A DNA stretch of 64,000 nt from contig JASDFA010000016.1 in the NCBI GenBank assembly GCA_035772735.1, positions 147,448,501 through 147,512,500 on the forward strand. The letters run 5' to 3'. Each line of letters opens with the position of its first letter. Within the stretch, counting starts at the first letter, position 1. Shown one piece after another: positions 1 to 10,771 of the stretch. The translations under genes were made by a program, and so were the position numbers. The notes below the pieces were generated by a model. It did no database searches, was not told where the DNA came from, and was given only the letters and a program-made list of their open reading frames with translations. The stretch comes from Datura wrightii. Lineage: Eukaryota; Streptophyta; Magnoliopsida; Solanales; Solanaceae.

Positions 1-157
1 CCTAAACCGATAGGTTCGTAGATTGACGAATAAGGAAATAGCTTCAGTCAAGGTTTTATGAAGGAATTAGCAAGTTGAAGGAGCTATGTGGGAGGCTGAG
101 GCAGATATGAGGGCCAAATACCCACACTTGTTCTCTACCGACTCTATTGCAGTTTGA
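1..157 (+). pseudogene. pol C-terminus (chromodomain tail) of element I, broken
   Basis: In the frame that ends at TGA 155-157 the translation shows the chromodomain-like tail typical of Tekay-type chromoviruses: a basic run, then NKEIASVKVL, then EGAMWEAEADMRAKYPHLF. In known elements this domain recognises heterochromatic histone marks and steers integration. Three in-frame stops lie within the first 70 codons' worth of sequence: TAG at 11-13, TGA at 59-61 and TAG at 68-70. They stand where relatives have Gln, Trp and Gln. All three fit single C-to-T or G-to-A transitions, so this is a decayed copy rather than a sequencing frameshift. Confidence 0.75.
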
Positions 158-365
158 TATGTGAATTTTTTTTTAAGACCTGAGTAATTTGTTGAATTTA
201 GTTCATATCTAAATTTTCTTTCTGACTTCGGTTGTGTTTATGAAAAGCAAAATTCAGTTCAGTTATATTCTCCAAATTCGAGTAGCCACTTCGGTCATTT
301 TAAAGTTAAATGAGCAGTATTTAAATGTTTTGATTGTGATATTTCTGGTTTCTATAAGTTTTCTA

Positions 366-400
366 ACATTCAAGGATGAATGTTTCCAAGGGGGAGATAT
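366..400 (+). other. pre-PPT conserved motif and polypurine tract of element I
   Basis: The motif acattcaaggatgaatg (366-382) is followed by the purine-rich aagggggagatat that touches the LTR start. The polypurine tract primes plus-strand DNA synthesis. The upstream motif recurs at the same place in every chromovirus of this window. Confidence 0.7.
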
Positions 401-2916
401 TGTAATGCCCCAGAAGCTCAAAATAAATATCTGGGACTTAATTCAAAAAATCTAGAAAACTACAGAAAAGTTGCGAAACGACCAACCTGACGGGTCGTTT
501 AGGGACCCAACGACTCGTCAGGTTAGTCGTGAGAAGGATTCCAAGAATATGTTTTAGTGTTCCTAACAAACGACTCCACGAGTCATTGTCAGGCAACACG
601 ACTCATTAAACCGCCCGTTGCCAAGCCAGATTTTTAGAATTTGAGAAGTAGACAGTGTACTTAACGGGTGGTCGCCACGGGTCGTCATCAGTGGGAACGT
701 GACCAGTGACAAGCCTTGTATTAATTTCCCAGGGGGTGAGACAATGTGGTCGGCGACTCGTGACCACGAGTCGTGTCCAGTGACTACGACTCGTTAAGTC
801 ACTCGAGGTCACCTACTGGAGTTTCAAGGCAATGTACCTTACGGGCATGACCACGAGTCATTTGCAGACACCACGACTCGCTTGGTCAGCCGTTAGGAGC
901 ACCTAACAGTTTTTCCTAGCAAATTTTTGAGGACTATTTAGTAAATTTCTATTCTTAAAGGCATTAAACCACGCTGTTGAAGCACCAGTTTCAGATGTTT
1001 TAGTGGGGGTAATGGGTTCTTTTCCTCATTCCCCACTCAAACTTCCTAGAAACAGAACGCAGAGTTCCTCTCAGAGCAGTTCAGAGCTTCAAACTAGGGC
1101 AGATCCTTCTTCTTCAATTCTCTAGCAATTCCTCCAGGCTTTTTCATCAAGTATGTGGGGTTTTAGCAAGGGGATTGTTCTTCCCTTGTGACCCCAAGAT
1201 TCTCTTCAGTTTCTTCTAGTAATTCTAAGCCCTGAATTTTCGAGTATGAGAAATCGTCATGTTTATTTTTGTTAAATTCACTTAGAATGGTGTCCATATT
1301 TATTGGTGATATAATCTTCACCAGTTCCTCACCAGTTTATCAATATTATTACAAAAGTGAATATGAGCCCTAATCTTTGAGTAAAGGTTCTTGCTCCTTG
1401 AGTTTTTCTTTTGTGAAGGAACAATTCTTTGGGATGAATTCTTTGATTTTCTTGCTATTCGCATATGTTGATAAATATCCCATGAATGAGAATGATTTTT
1501 TCACTATTGAATGAAACTCCCAAATTCATGAAATTTGCCTTTTAGTATGATTTATCCGTGTTGTCGGCATGAATGATCTCTCTATTAGCTGTTTAGAAAT
1601 TTAGTTAGTTAGAATACATAACTATATCAGTCTAGTCTTAGTCAGAACCATATTTGTCTAGCGTCAATCAGATTTTAGCAACCTCAGTGTTTTCTAGAAA
1701 ATTTGGACTGATCAATTTGACTCCAGTTTATTTTTGAGGTGTCAGTGGTTCCTCCCAATTTTAGGACTCAAATTTGGATTTAAGATATTTGGTACATTAG
1801 GTGGTCATGACATTCAGTTATAGCTCTGGCAAGCCGCAGGACCCCAGTTCAGTTATTAGATGTTCTTTGACGGTTATAACGCTTCTAAATAAGTAGCTCT
1901 GAACGGTCTTAGTTTCAGAATTTGGTCCGATAAGACTCTTAGGGTACATGCAGTTATTCATTCCTGACTAGTCTTGGACCCTTGTTTTGAGTTATCAGCC
2001 TAGTAGTTCAGTTTAGGTTTTCCTGTGGGAGTAGAACTTCGCACCGAGCGGGCCAGGGTTCCAGCGCACCCAGGTTAGCAGAACTACGTTGCCAATGTAG
2101 GCATCAGTATTACTTGGCCTGATTGGCCCCAGACAAATTTTTGTGATCACTAAGTTCACGCCTTTATACTCTGGCAAGGTATATTAGGTCCTACCGGTGG
2201 GGTGTATACATCGGACTCCACGTCTAGCTCACGTGGTTAAATGTTGGTTAAAGACTCTCCCACTAGTCAGTCTAGTCCAGTATCAGAATAAGAACTCAAT
2301 TCAGTACAATATCTTAGATTCAGTGAATTAGACTTAGGGCATGTCCATGACCATCAGACAGGGTCTTCTTGACCATTTCAGATTATATCAGTAGTTCAGC
2401 TCAGTACTTGTTGGTCATGGCGTGTAATTTCAATTCATTCTTTATATTCAGTATGTCTCTCCCACTTACTCAGCACATTCAAAGTACTGATGCATGCTTT
2501 TCATGTTGTATCATTTCCTGATACAACTGTAGGTTCTCAGGTTCAGCACAGATAGTTACTTCAGTTTCAGAGCATTCCATTCCAGTAGATCAGAGTGTGA
2601 GTCCTCCTCATTTGAGGGTTTGTTTATTTATTTCATTTTGTTCTATTTAGTATTAGAGTTGGCTGGGTGTTTGTCCCAGCAACTCCTTAGTTAGATGGCT
2701 TTCAGAAAAAAATGGCTTTCAGTGTATTCAGTGTAGTTAAAGATTTGAACCTTTACTTTCAGATTTTTCTTCTTAAATACTTTATGCTATTATTTTTAAT
2801 TTCAAATGTGCATGTTTACTCAGAATGTTAGTGTATGATAGACCAGGGGTTGACTTGGTGTCACTTGTGGCTTCAAGTACCGTGTTACGTCCAGGGTGTA
2901 GGCTCGGGGCATGACA
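401..2916 (+). repeat. 3' LTR of element I (2516 bp)
   Basis: It begins TGTAATGCCCC directly after the polypurine tract and ends GGGGCATGACA, giving TG...CA ends with the short inverted terminal repeat usual for LTRs. It is clearly related to the LTRs of element C along its length. The 5' part (about 470-900) is crowded with short palindromic units built on ACGAGTCGT and CGACTCGT. ORFs called in this LTR on either strand are not supported as genes. Confidence 0.85.
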
Positions 2917-3374
2917 CCTGCCTTGATATCTATCATTGCTCCACCGGTGGCCAGGAACGGACATACCAATACAACTGGTACCATGTCATCCACTTCAAAG
3001 TCAAATATAATAAATTCAGTAGGGATTATAAACTCACTAATATTGATGAGCACGTCCTCTATGATCCCTTCAGTAACCATTTTGGTTTGATCAGCCAGCT
3101 ACAGCCCAACTCTTGATGGCCTTAGTTTTCCCAAACCAAGTGTATTGAACAGTGATAGGGGCATTAATTTCACACTTTCCACTAAATCACACAAGGCATG
3201 CACCAACTCACTTCCACCAGTTTTTATTGGGAGAGTGAAACTCCCTAGGTATTTGAGCTTATTTGGTAGTTTGCTCATCACTCTTGAATTGCACTCTTCA
3301 GTGAGAGACACTGTCTCCACATCAACCAACCTCTTCTTGTTGGACTCCTTTAAGTACTTTGCGTACTGAGGCAT
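2917..3374 (-). pseudogene. Athila-type aspartic protease, truncated
   Basis: The minus-strand reading opens MPQYAKYLK, typical of the Athila region between gag and protease. It continues with LTEECNSRVMSKLPNKLKY, then the active-site region ALCDLVESVKLMPLS, where relatives have an ALCDLGA-S-type motif, so the Gly after Asp-Leu is changed to Val. A frameshift near 3080 separates it from GIIEDVLINISEFIIPTEF and the PFLATGGAMIDI block. The end is removed by the insertion of element I. It is a dead remnant; assignment to Athila/Tat rests on motif order. Confidence 0.75.
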
Positions 3375-4408
3375 TCCCTAAAAAATATCAATCAAGGTCA
3401 GATTTATATGAAGTTCTTTGAAAATGTCAAAGAACTTCTTAAAACAAGCATCCTCCTTGCTTTTCTAAAGCCTTTGAGGGGATGGTGGTGGTAGTCTCTT
3501 TGCTAGTTGTACTATTCTGTACATCTACCTTGCCTTTGCCATTGTTAGTAGACGGGCCTGGTCTTGTCAACTCAGCTTGCACCTCATTCTTATTATGTTT
3601 CACTAGTGCATCATCTAGCTCTCACCCACTTCGCAAGATGATAGCCATGGCCTTCTTCGGGCTTGAATCTGTGTTACTAGATAAACCCCCTTTATGTTTG
3701 GTGTTTTGAGCTGGAGCTAATTGCCCTATCTGCTTCTCTAAGTTCCTGGTGGCCACCTGCTGGTTTTTGAGCTTCGCAGCCGTTTTGGCTTGGTCCAGCA
3801 TGATCTTCTGCAACATCTCGTCTATGTTTCTTAAGTGCACTAGCTTGCTTACCCTGCTACTGATATTTTTGCTGAGACTACTTAAAATTTTGACACTATC
3901 CCAGATCTCCACCCCAAAAGAAGTCGGCGTGATTCTACTTGTTTTTATTGTAGGTATTCCCGTAGTTATTGTTCCCCCTCTACACATCACCTAAAAGGTT
4001 GACTGACATTGGGTTTGCTCCACAAGAGTCTTCTACATGGATGCTTCCTCCACATATTTCACACCAACTTGGAGCTGGTTGAACTGTATGTACCTGTTCC
4101 TACGATTGTACCAAATTCAGCCTGCTAAATTAAGTCATCATTTGATTCTAAAAGGAGGCCAACTCTTCACACTATCCGCCTTTATCATTCCAGTCATTTT
4201 TTTGACTGCTCCCCTTGCTGCATTTCTATGCCACTCAGGATTTCCTTATGTGATCTTGCTCGGAAAAGTGTACAGTTTCTCATATGTTTTCTCAACTACT
4301 TGACCCCCTGCTACAGAATATAACAATATTTTGGTGTGTGGGTTAAGTCTTTCAACAAAAGTATGTGTCAGCACTTCATTGGTCTGCTGATGATGGGGGC
4401 AGTCCCGG
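3375..4408 (-). pseudogene. Athila-type gag, degenerate
   Basis: Pieces in changing minus-strand frames match Athila gag. Near 4400 there is CPHHQQTNEVLTHTF, followed by LNPHTKILLYSVAGG (about 4345-4300), then GNPEWHRNA and KMTGMIKADSV (4245-4185). The stretch 3990-3622 ends NLEKQIGQLAPAQN, then GGLSSNTDSSPKKA and the LRSG motif typical of the gag C-terminus. The capsid part has several frameshifts and stops. Bases 3375-3621 are the low-complexity linker between gag and protease. No start codon is preserved. Confidence 0.7.
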
Positions 4409-4692
4409 GGAGAATAATCATCGAGTCAACTATGGCGAGGCTCTGATTGCCGTAGCGGATCTCATTGTACAAGCAAGAATTTAGTAGTCTCATGGTTGGT
4501 GCGAAGACAATGTACAAGGACGAATTTAGTAGACTCTCACGGATCAATGCGAAGACGTCCATTACATATCTCTACAGGCTACAAGACTTTAGGAAAACTC
4601 CCTTCTTTCTTTCTTTTCGTTTTATTACTTGATTCCAATTGGTATGTGGTGATCCAAATTGGTACCTAAAAACTTCTTTCTTTGTCTCATAG
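4409..4692 (+). repeat. Truncated 5' LTR scrap and leader of element A
   Basis: Bases 4409-4465 align without gaps to 31725-31781 inside the 3' LTR of A, sharing gggagaataa and tggcgaggctctg with equal spacing. The rest of the LTR and the primer site are deleted. From about 4470 to 4692 the sequence resembles chromovirus leaders, with a small internal duplication: aatttagtagtctc and aatttagtagactctc, each followed by a gcgaagac stretch. It runs into the gag start. Confidence 0.6.
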
Positions 4693-5850
4693 ATGGTGAA
4701 AACAAGCTCTAGGGGAGTCAGAGAAGAGGCATCAGAGCCAGCAACTGCAGCTGTGGCCCATGGTAGAGGATAGGATAGAGGGAGGGTTTGATGATGCTTA
4801 TGGAGAGCAGCTCCAAGAATGGGTGAAGTTCTAGTTGTCGTTCTAGTGTGAGAGAGGTCTACGTCTTCATTGCTTCTAGAGGTTCGAGAAAGGGTAGCAG
4901 AGGAGGTGGCGATATTGGTACAGAGTGTGTGGCATCCACAACGGCTTCCTTTGAGGTTTTGGCTCAGGTGTTAAACCTGCTGAGTGAGTTAGTAGGTAAT
5001 GGAGCCGCAATTGCAGGCCCGATAGGTCAACACTCGCGGGTACAACATGCAGCAACTGTAGCTCCCCGTATAGACAATAATTCTAATACAAACATGTTAT
5101 TGAGGATGGTGACTAGAAATGAGCATGATTTTTTCTGGAGGTTTAGGAAAATAAATCCTCCCACTTTCTATGGCACTAAGGCTAAGGATGCCTACGAGTT
5201 TATTATCGACTTTCATGAGAGGCTCTATAAGATGGGAGCAGTAGAGAAGTATGGGGTAGTGTTCGTTACTTTGTAGCTTAGGGGAGATGCTAAGCTCTGT
5301 TGGAGGGAGTCGGTGGAGTGCAGGCTGGCAGGGTCACCTCCAATGACACGGACTTAGTTCTACTCAACCTTCCTAGAGAAGTATATGCCTCGCACCTTGT
5401 GTGATCGGAAGCGTGATGAGCTAACTAATATTGAGAAGGGGACCTCCTCAATTGCAGCTTATGAGGCTCGTTTCCACTCCTTGTCCAATTATGCCCTTAC
5501 TATTACTACTCCTAGAGGAGGAGAGGATCAGGCAGTTTGTAAAGGGCCTGAATGTGAGGCTCTAGTTGTTATCTTTGCACATGGTCTCATCAAGGTAAGA
5601 AATTCTAGGACGTGGTGGAATATGTGAAGAATGTGGATGGGGTTAAGCGGGATAGTTATACGAAGAACACCGACAAGAAGGCTCGAAAGGGAGGTAGTTT
5701 TAGTGGCTCTTTTTCCAGGGCTTCGGTTCCTCAAGGATAGTCTAGGTTCCCTATTCAGTCTGTGATACAAGTATCAGCCGGGGGTCTGCCAGGGGCCAGT
5801 CAACATACCTCATGTATCACGGGGGGCACATATTATTTTGTTCGAATTTT
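4693..5850 (+). pseudogene. gag of element A, degenerate
   Basis: An ATG at 4693 follows the leader and gives MVKTSSRG, then stops and frameshifts appear. The best capsid segment (about 5110-5275) shows INPPTFYGTKAKDAYEF, then FHERLYKMG and GVVFVTL. After an in-frame stop come the WRESVECRLAGSPP-type block and, from 5385, MPRTLCDRKRDELTNIEKG and YEARFHSLSNYA, all landmarks of plant Ty3 gag. A basic tail follows (about 5640-5700). I could not find an intact CCHC zinc knuckle. Bases 5850-6270 continue a decayed low-complexity gag C-terminus. Confidence 0.65.
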
Positions 5851-6269
5851 TGGGCTCGCTTATATCTTCAGTTTCTACTCAGAGTCCCATGATCAATAAG
5901 GTTTGTCACGAATATGGAGAGTATAGCCATATTTAGAGATGGTTTCCTAGGTTTGGATGAGGTGGACAGATCATCCCACATCTAACTCCCCGATCCCCAT
6001 CTATAGTAGGTAGGGCAGACAGTTCCTTCAATAAGGATCACCTCAATTTGGTGGGGGCCACTCAGTTGGTAGAGGTAGAGCCCAACCTAACAGAGGGGGT
6101 GCTTAGACAGGAAGGGGTAATACTCAGTCCAACAGAGATGCTACACAACCCAGGGGGAGTGGGTCACCAGATAGGTCGTCAGTATCATTTCTATGCATTC
6201 CTGAGCTGGACTAAGGTAGAGGCCTCAGATGCAATAACTACAGGTACCATTCTCGTAGTTAATCTAATG

Positions 6270-6428
6270 GCTACTACTTTAGGTGATCATGGTTCTACTT
6301 TTTCATATGTTTCTGCTTACTTTGTTATGGGGTTGAATCTTATTTGTGATATTCTTGATGCCCTGATTCATGTGTCTACTCCCATTAGGGATTCTGTGAT
6401 TGTTGATAGAGTTTATCATGCCTATTCG
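6270..6428 (+). pseudogene. Protease of element A, N-terminal piece
   Basis: The reading DHGSTFSYVSAYF carries the catalytic Asp but has His where chromoviruses usually have Pro or Thr. The piece then reads STPIRDSVIVDRVYHAYS and stops at 6428, where element C begins. The remainder of the domain continues at 16393. Confidence 0.65.
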
Positions 6429-8700
6429 TGTTATGCCCCAGAAACTCAAAATCTAATTCCGGGACTTAAATATGGAAATCTGGAAAAGCTGCAGAAATGT
6501 TACAGGACGACCCACCAAACGACTCATTAAGTGACCCCACGACTCGTTAGATGAGTCGTGAGAAGGAGGTTTGAGATTTTGGAGAAGGGAGGCAGTGTAC
6601 CCAATGAGGGACTTCACGAGTCGTGGTCAGTGACCATGAACCGTTAGGTCACTCATGGTTAGGCCTGAGTTAGGAATGTATTTTGTTGACCAGTGTGCTT
6701 GACGGGTGGGGGAAACTAATCGTGGTCCCCAGTAACGACTCGTTATGTCATCTGTTATCAGCCTTATTGAGTTTTTATCCAGTGTACCCGACGGGAGTGA
6801 CCACGAGTTGTGGTCAGTCACCACAACACGTTAGGTCACCCGTTAGGGGCACCTGATAGTTTTTTCTTGCGAATTTCTAAGGGCTATTTAGTAATTTCCT
6901 ACTCTCCTAAGATTTAAACTACATCATTTTAGTAATAATTTCAGACGTTTTAGTGGGGAAAAATGGTTCATTCCTCATTCCTCACTCTCAATTCTCAGAA
7001 ACATCGAAAGTTCTCTTCTCAAGAACCTTGCAAGAAAGACTAGGGCTTCTCATCTCTTATAGCAATTCAAGCTTCTTCTCTGGAAGGATTTTTGTCAGGT
7101 ATGTGGGAATTCAACAAGAAAATTTTCCTTACCTTGTGTCCCCAATATCATCCCATAATTTCTCAATCAGTTTAGCCTTGAGATTTTCATGTTGGTTTTT
7201 GTTAATTTCAATTGGGTTATCATCCATATTCATTATTCAACCCGATCTTCATCAATTCATAAGTAAATTGTTGTTGTCTTGCCAAGATGATTTTCAGCCC
7301 TAAATTTTCGAGTAAAGATTATTGCGTATTAAATTCCATCTATTTTGCAAAGTATGTTTTGGGCTGAATATCCTATAATTTCTTATTATATATGTATGTG
7401 TGTGTGTGAGTAATTATTCCATTGGGAAGAATGATTTTACCCTTGTTGGATGAGATCCCTTTAAATTCATTATATTTCATCATATTATGAAATTTCCATG
7501 TTGTTGGAAAAAGTTGTGTTCTCTATTAGCTGCTTAGTAGTTAGATCAGTTAGAACGTAGAACCTCTTCAGCATTATTTAGAAAGTTTCAACTGATCAGT
7601 TTGACTTCAGTCCTTCCCCGAGGTGTCAGTGGTGTCTCTCAGTGATAAGAATCAGACTCAAAATCCAGTATTTTGGTCCATTAGGTGGTCATGAAATTTT
7701 AGATATATAGCTCTGACTAGCCCCAGGACCCCAATTCAGTTTACAGATGTTCTTAGATAGTTACGACGCTTCCAGATAAGCAGCTTTGACCTGTCTAAAA
7801 CTCAGTTTCCAGATTTGGTCCGTTAAGGCTCTGAGGGTACTTTCATTTATATGTCCCTGACTAGTCTTGGACCCCAGTTTCGAGCTATCAACCTTGTAGT
7901 TCAGTAGATTTTCTAGTGGGAGTAGGACTTAGCATCGAGCGGGCCTAGGTTCTAGCACACCCAGGTTCCCAGAACTACGTTGCTAGTGTAGGTTACAATA
8001 TTACTTGGCTTGATTAGCCCTAGACTTTTGTGATCACCTAGTTCATGCCTTTATACCCTGGCAAGGTATATTGGTTCATAGGGGTAGGGTGTATACATCA
8101 GACTCCACGTCTAGCTCACATGGTTATATGTCGGTTATAGACTCTCCCACTAGTCAGTCCAGTCAAATTTCATAATAAATAGCTCAATTCAGTGCAGTAT
8201 CTCAAACTCAGTATTTCAGATTTAGGGCATGTCCTTGACCATCAAAAAAGGTCATCTTGACCATTTCAGATTACATCAGTAGTTCAGTTCAGCTTACCTG
8301 TTGGTCATTGCGTGTCATTTCAGTTCAGATTTATATTTAGTTATCTTTCTCCCACTTACTCAGTACATTCAAAGTGCTGACTCATACTTTTATGTTGTAT
8401 CATTTCATGAAACAGCTGCAGGTTTCCAGACTCAGCATCGTTAGCCGTTGCGATCCAAATCCTCCCCTGCCGTAGTTGAAGTGTGAGTCCTCATCATTCG
8501 AGGTCCTTATTCCATTTCCTTTCAGTTGATTTATTATTTTTAGTTAGATTTAGAGTTAGCTGGGGGCTTGTCCTAGCAACTCATCAGTTAGTAGGCTTTC
8601 AGACACAGAGTTAATTTCAGACTTCTAATGTGTTAAATTTTAATGTTTTCTTCTAGTTTATCTTCTCAAATGCTCTTATGTTGTTATTTCAAAGCTTTTG

Positions 8701-8764
<64 letters not shown>

Positions 8765-8869
8765 TGTTTGACTCAAAATACTAGTGTATGATAGACCAGG
8801 GGTTGACTTAGGGCCATCTGTGGCTTCAAGTACCGTGTTACGTCCAAGGGGTAGTTTTGAGGTCTGACA
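6429..8869 (+). repeat. 5' LTR of element C (2441 bp)
   Basis: It runs from TGTTATGCCCC to GGTCTGACA. The 5' part (6510-6850) carries the ACGAGTCGT palindrome cluster, including a 17-base inverted repeat with one change at 6799-6815. Near the 3' end there is a CA/TA microsatellite. The primer site follows four bases after the end. ORFs inside (for example 6953-7303) are not supported. Confidence 0.88.
8704..8764 (+). repeat. (CA)n(TA)n microsatellite in the 5' LTR of C
   Basis: A run of CA dinucleotides passes directly into TA dinucleotides. The equivalent place in the 3' LTR (16244-16288) has only TA repeats, so the tract has changed since insertion. Confidence 0.95.
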
Positions 8870-8873
8870 AACT

Positions 8874-8885
8874 TGGTATCAGACT
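8874..8885 (+). other. Primer-binding site of element C
   Basis: TGGTATCAGACT matches the initiator tRNA-Met site TGGTATCAGAGC in 10 of 12 bases, four bases after the LTR end. It is where the tRNA primer for minus-strand synthesis anneals. The last two bases have decayed relative to elements B, D and E. Confidence 0.85.
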
Positions 8886-9086
8886 AGGTTTAGAGTATCC
8901 TCAGAATGTCTGAAAGCCTCATCGAGTAGAGTCCTTTTCATGGGTGTGAAGCGCGTCGCACTTATAATGAGGAGGCTACGAGATGTTTTTAGAAAAACTC
9001 TCTTTTGTTCATACTCTTTATCGTGCATTAAATTTTAATTCCAGAAATTCCCTTCTAACTTGTGCTCTGTTTCATTTTAGTGAATC

Positions 9087-10260
9087 ATGTCTCCTAGACG
9101 CAGTAACGGAAGAAGGGTCAGAACACCCATAGACCTGTCCCACCAGCCCCGACAACTCCTCAGGATGATTTAGTGTCTACTGCTGAATTCAGGGAGGCCA
9201 TTCAACTGCTGGCTCAAATAGTCACTAACCAGGTGAACCAGCTGGTGTACCGATGAACACCAAAGAGTCTGCAGCAGTTGCGAGGGTGAGGGACTTTACT
9301 CGTATGGACCCTCCATATTTTCAGGGATCCAAAGTAGGGGAGGATCCCCAGGAGTTCGTTGATGATATTAGAAAGATCATCTGCATTATTGGTGTTAGCT
9401 CTTCTGAGAGTGCTGACTTAGCTACCTACCATTTAAGAGGGGTAGCTCAGGTCTGGTATGAACAATAGAAGGAGGGTCCGCCAGCGAGAGCAGGACCAGT
9501 GGAGTTGGAGGAGTTCCACACAACTTTCTAGGATAGGTTTTTCCCTCGGGAGTTCAGGGAGGCAAAGGTGGTGGAGTTTATGAATTTGTGGCAGGACAAC
9601 AGGACCGTGGAGGAGTATGCTCTAGACTTTACTAGGCTTTCCATGTATGCTCCAGAGATGGTAGTCGAGCCAAGGGCTCGCATGTTTAAGTTTGTGAATG
9701 GAGTGTCAAATTTGGTCCTCAAGGAATGCAAGACAGTAATGTTGATTAAAGACATGGACCTCTCCAACTTTATTGTCTATGCCCAACAGATTGAGGCTGA
9801 AAAGTTGAAGGTTATGGACTGAAAGAAAAAATGGGCAAGAACTGGCCAGTGAGATTTCAGCCATCAGAGGTCTAGCGGTAGTAGCCGCCCACAGCAGCAG
9901 CAGCAGAGAGCCCCAGCACCCAGTTCAGCCAGTGCCCCAACCTTTCGGTCTTGCCAGGATCTGAGGGATGGGTCATCCGGCACTTAGTCTCAAGCCCACA
10001 GTACTGGGAATAAGTATCCAGCTTGTCCCAGGTGTGGTAGGAACCACCCGAGAGAGTGCCTTTAGGGTTGAGAGGGCTGTTTTGGTTGTGGATAGCTCGG
10101 ACATCGGCTCAGGGAGTGCCCATAAACCGAGCGAGGGAGACCATAATCTACCACATCATTAGCTCCAGCAGGTTGACCAACCCAGAAGGCTAACACATCA
10201 GGTAAGGATGATGGTCAGCGTCAAAATCGTTTTTGTGCTCTGTCTTCCCGTCAGGGTCAA
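9087..10260 (+). pseudogene. gag of element C, broken
   Basis: The ATG at 9087 gives MSPRRSNGRRVRTP. A frameshift then moves the sense to the frame with TPQDDLVSTAEFREAIQLLAQ. The capsid block runs from 9253 (ARVRDFTRMDPPYFQGSK, then EDPQEFVDDIRKI) through a stop at 9466, then EFMNLWQDNRTVEEYAL and LSMYAPEMVV to 9822. Two zinc-knuckle-like blocks lie at about 10020-10125, CPRCGRNHPREC and CFGCG followed by GHRLREC, with stops between their residues. Gag would form the particle and package RNA; this copy cannot. Confidence 0.8.
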
Positions 10261-10289
10261 AAGAGCTCACCTGACATAGTCACAGATAT

Positions 10290-10746
10290 GTTAAGTCTCT
10301 TTTATCTAGATTCGTATGCCCTCCTAGATCTAGGAGCAACTCTCTCATTCGTGACTCCCTACATAGCAGTCCAGTTCAATATCAGTCTAAAGGTCCTCTC
10401 ATAACCATTCTCAGTCTTCACCCCCGTTGGCAAGTCAGTTAGAGCTAGCCGAGTGTATAGAAACTACCCAGTCTCAGTCTTGAATAAAGTCATTCCAGCT
10501 GATCTTATAGAGTTAGATATGGTCGACATTGACCTTATTCTTGGCATGTATTGGTTACATTCCTTCTATGCCTCAGTCGATTGCAAAACTAGAGTTGTCA
10601 AATTTCAATTTCTGAGTGAACTAGTGTTAGAATGGATGGGCAGTAGTTCAACGCCTAAGGGTAGATTTATTTCCTACCTTAAGGCCCAGAAACTCATCTT
10701 TAAGGGGTATATATCATCTAGTTCCGTTCAGGGATTCCAACTCTGA
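10290..10746 (+). pseudogene. Aspartic protease of element C
   Basis: LYLDSYALLDLGATLSFVTPYIA holds the catalytic Asp in the local motif LDLGAT, where relatives have LDPGAT. One in-frame TAA follows near 10402. From 10453 the reading is open: YRNYPVSVLNKVIPADLIEL, then MVDIDLILGMYWL, the second conserved block in which relatives have GMDWL (here Asp is Tyr). A short open linker to the RT follows, reading GRFISYLKAQKLI. Confidence 0.75.
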
Positions 10747-10771
10747 AACCCCAACCATTTAGTTAGTTCTA

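Larger units (their letters stand above)
1..2916 (+). mobile_element. 3' end of a Ty3/gypsy chromovirus (element I)
   Basis: The window opens inside the last codons of a chromovirus pol gene, followed by a short 3' untranslated stretch, a polypurine tract and a complete 3' LTR. The LTR start, polypurine tract and pol tail closely resemble those of element C, so I and C belong to one family. The rest of I lies left of the window. Its right edge is the LTR end at 2916. The next base falls inside a minus-strand Athila protease, so I inserted into that older element. The target duplication cannot be verified because the 5' LTR is outside the window. Confidence 0.85.
2917..4408 (-). mobile_element. 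Athila/Tat-type Ty3 element fragment (element G), gag to protease
   Basis: On the minus strand this segment reads gag then protease of the non-chromovirus Athila/Tat branch. It is cut at 2917 by the LTR of element I, in the middle of the protease (after the residues GGAMIDIKAG). At about 4408 it stops abruptly where sequence homologous to the LTR of element A begins. No LTR of G is visible. It is probably among the oldest layers of the window, since I interrupts it. Confidence 0.75.

Noticed and set aside
234..455. 73-codon ORF across the end of element I
   Set aside because: It runs from the 3' untranslated region into the LTR and has no domain. Its end is the polypurine tract translated.
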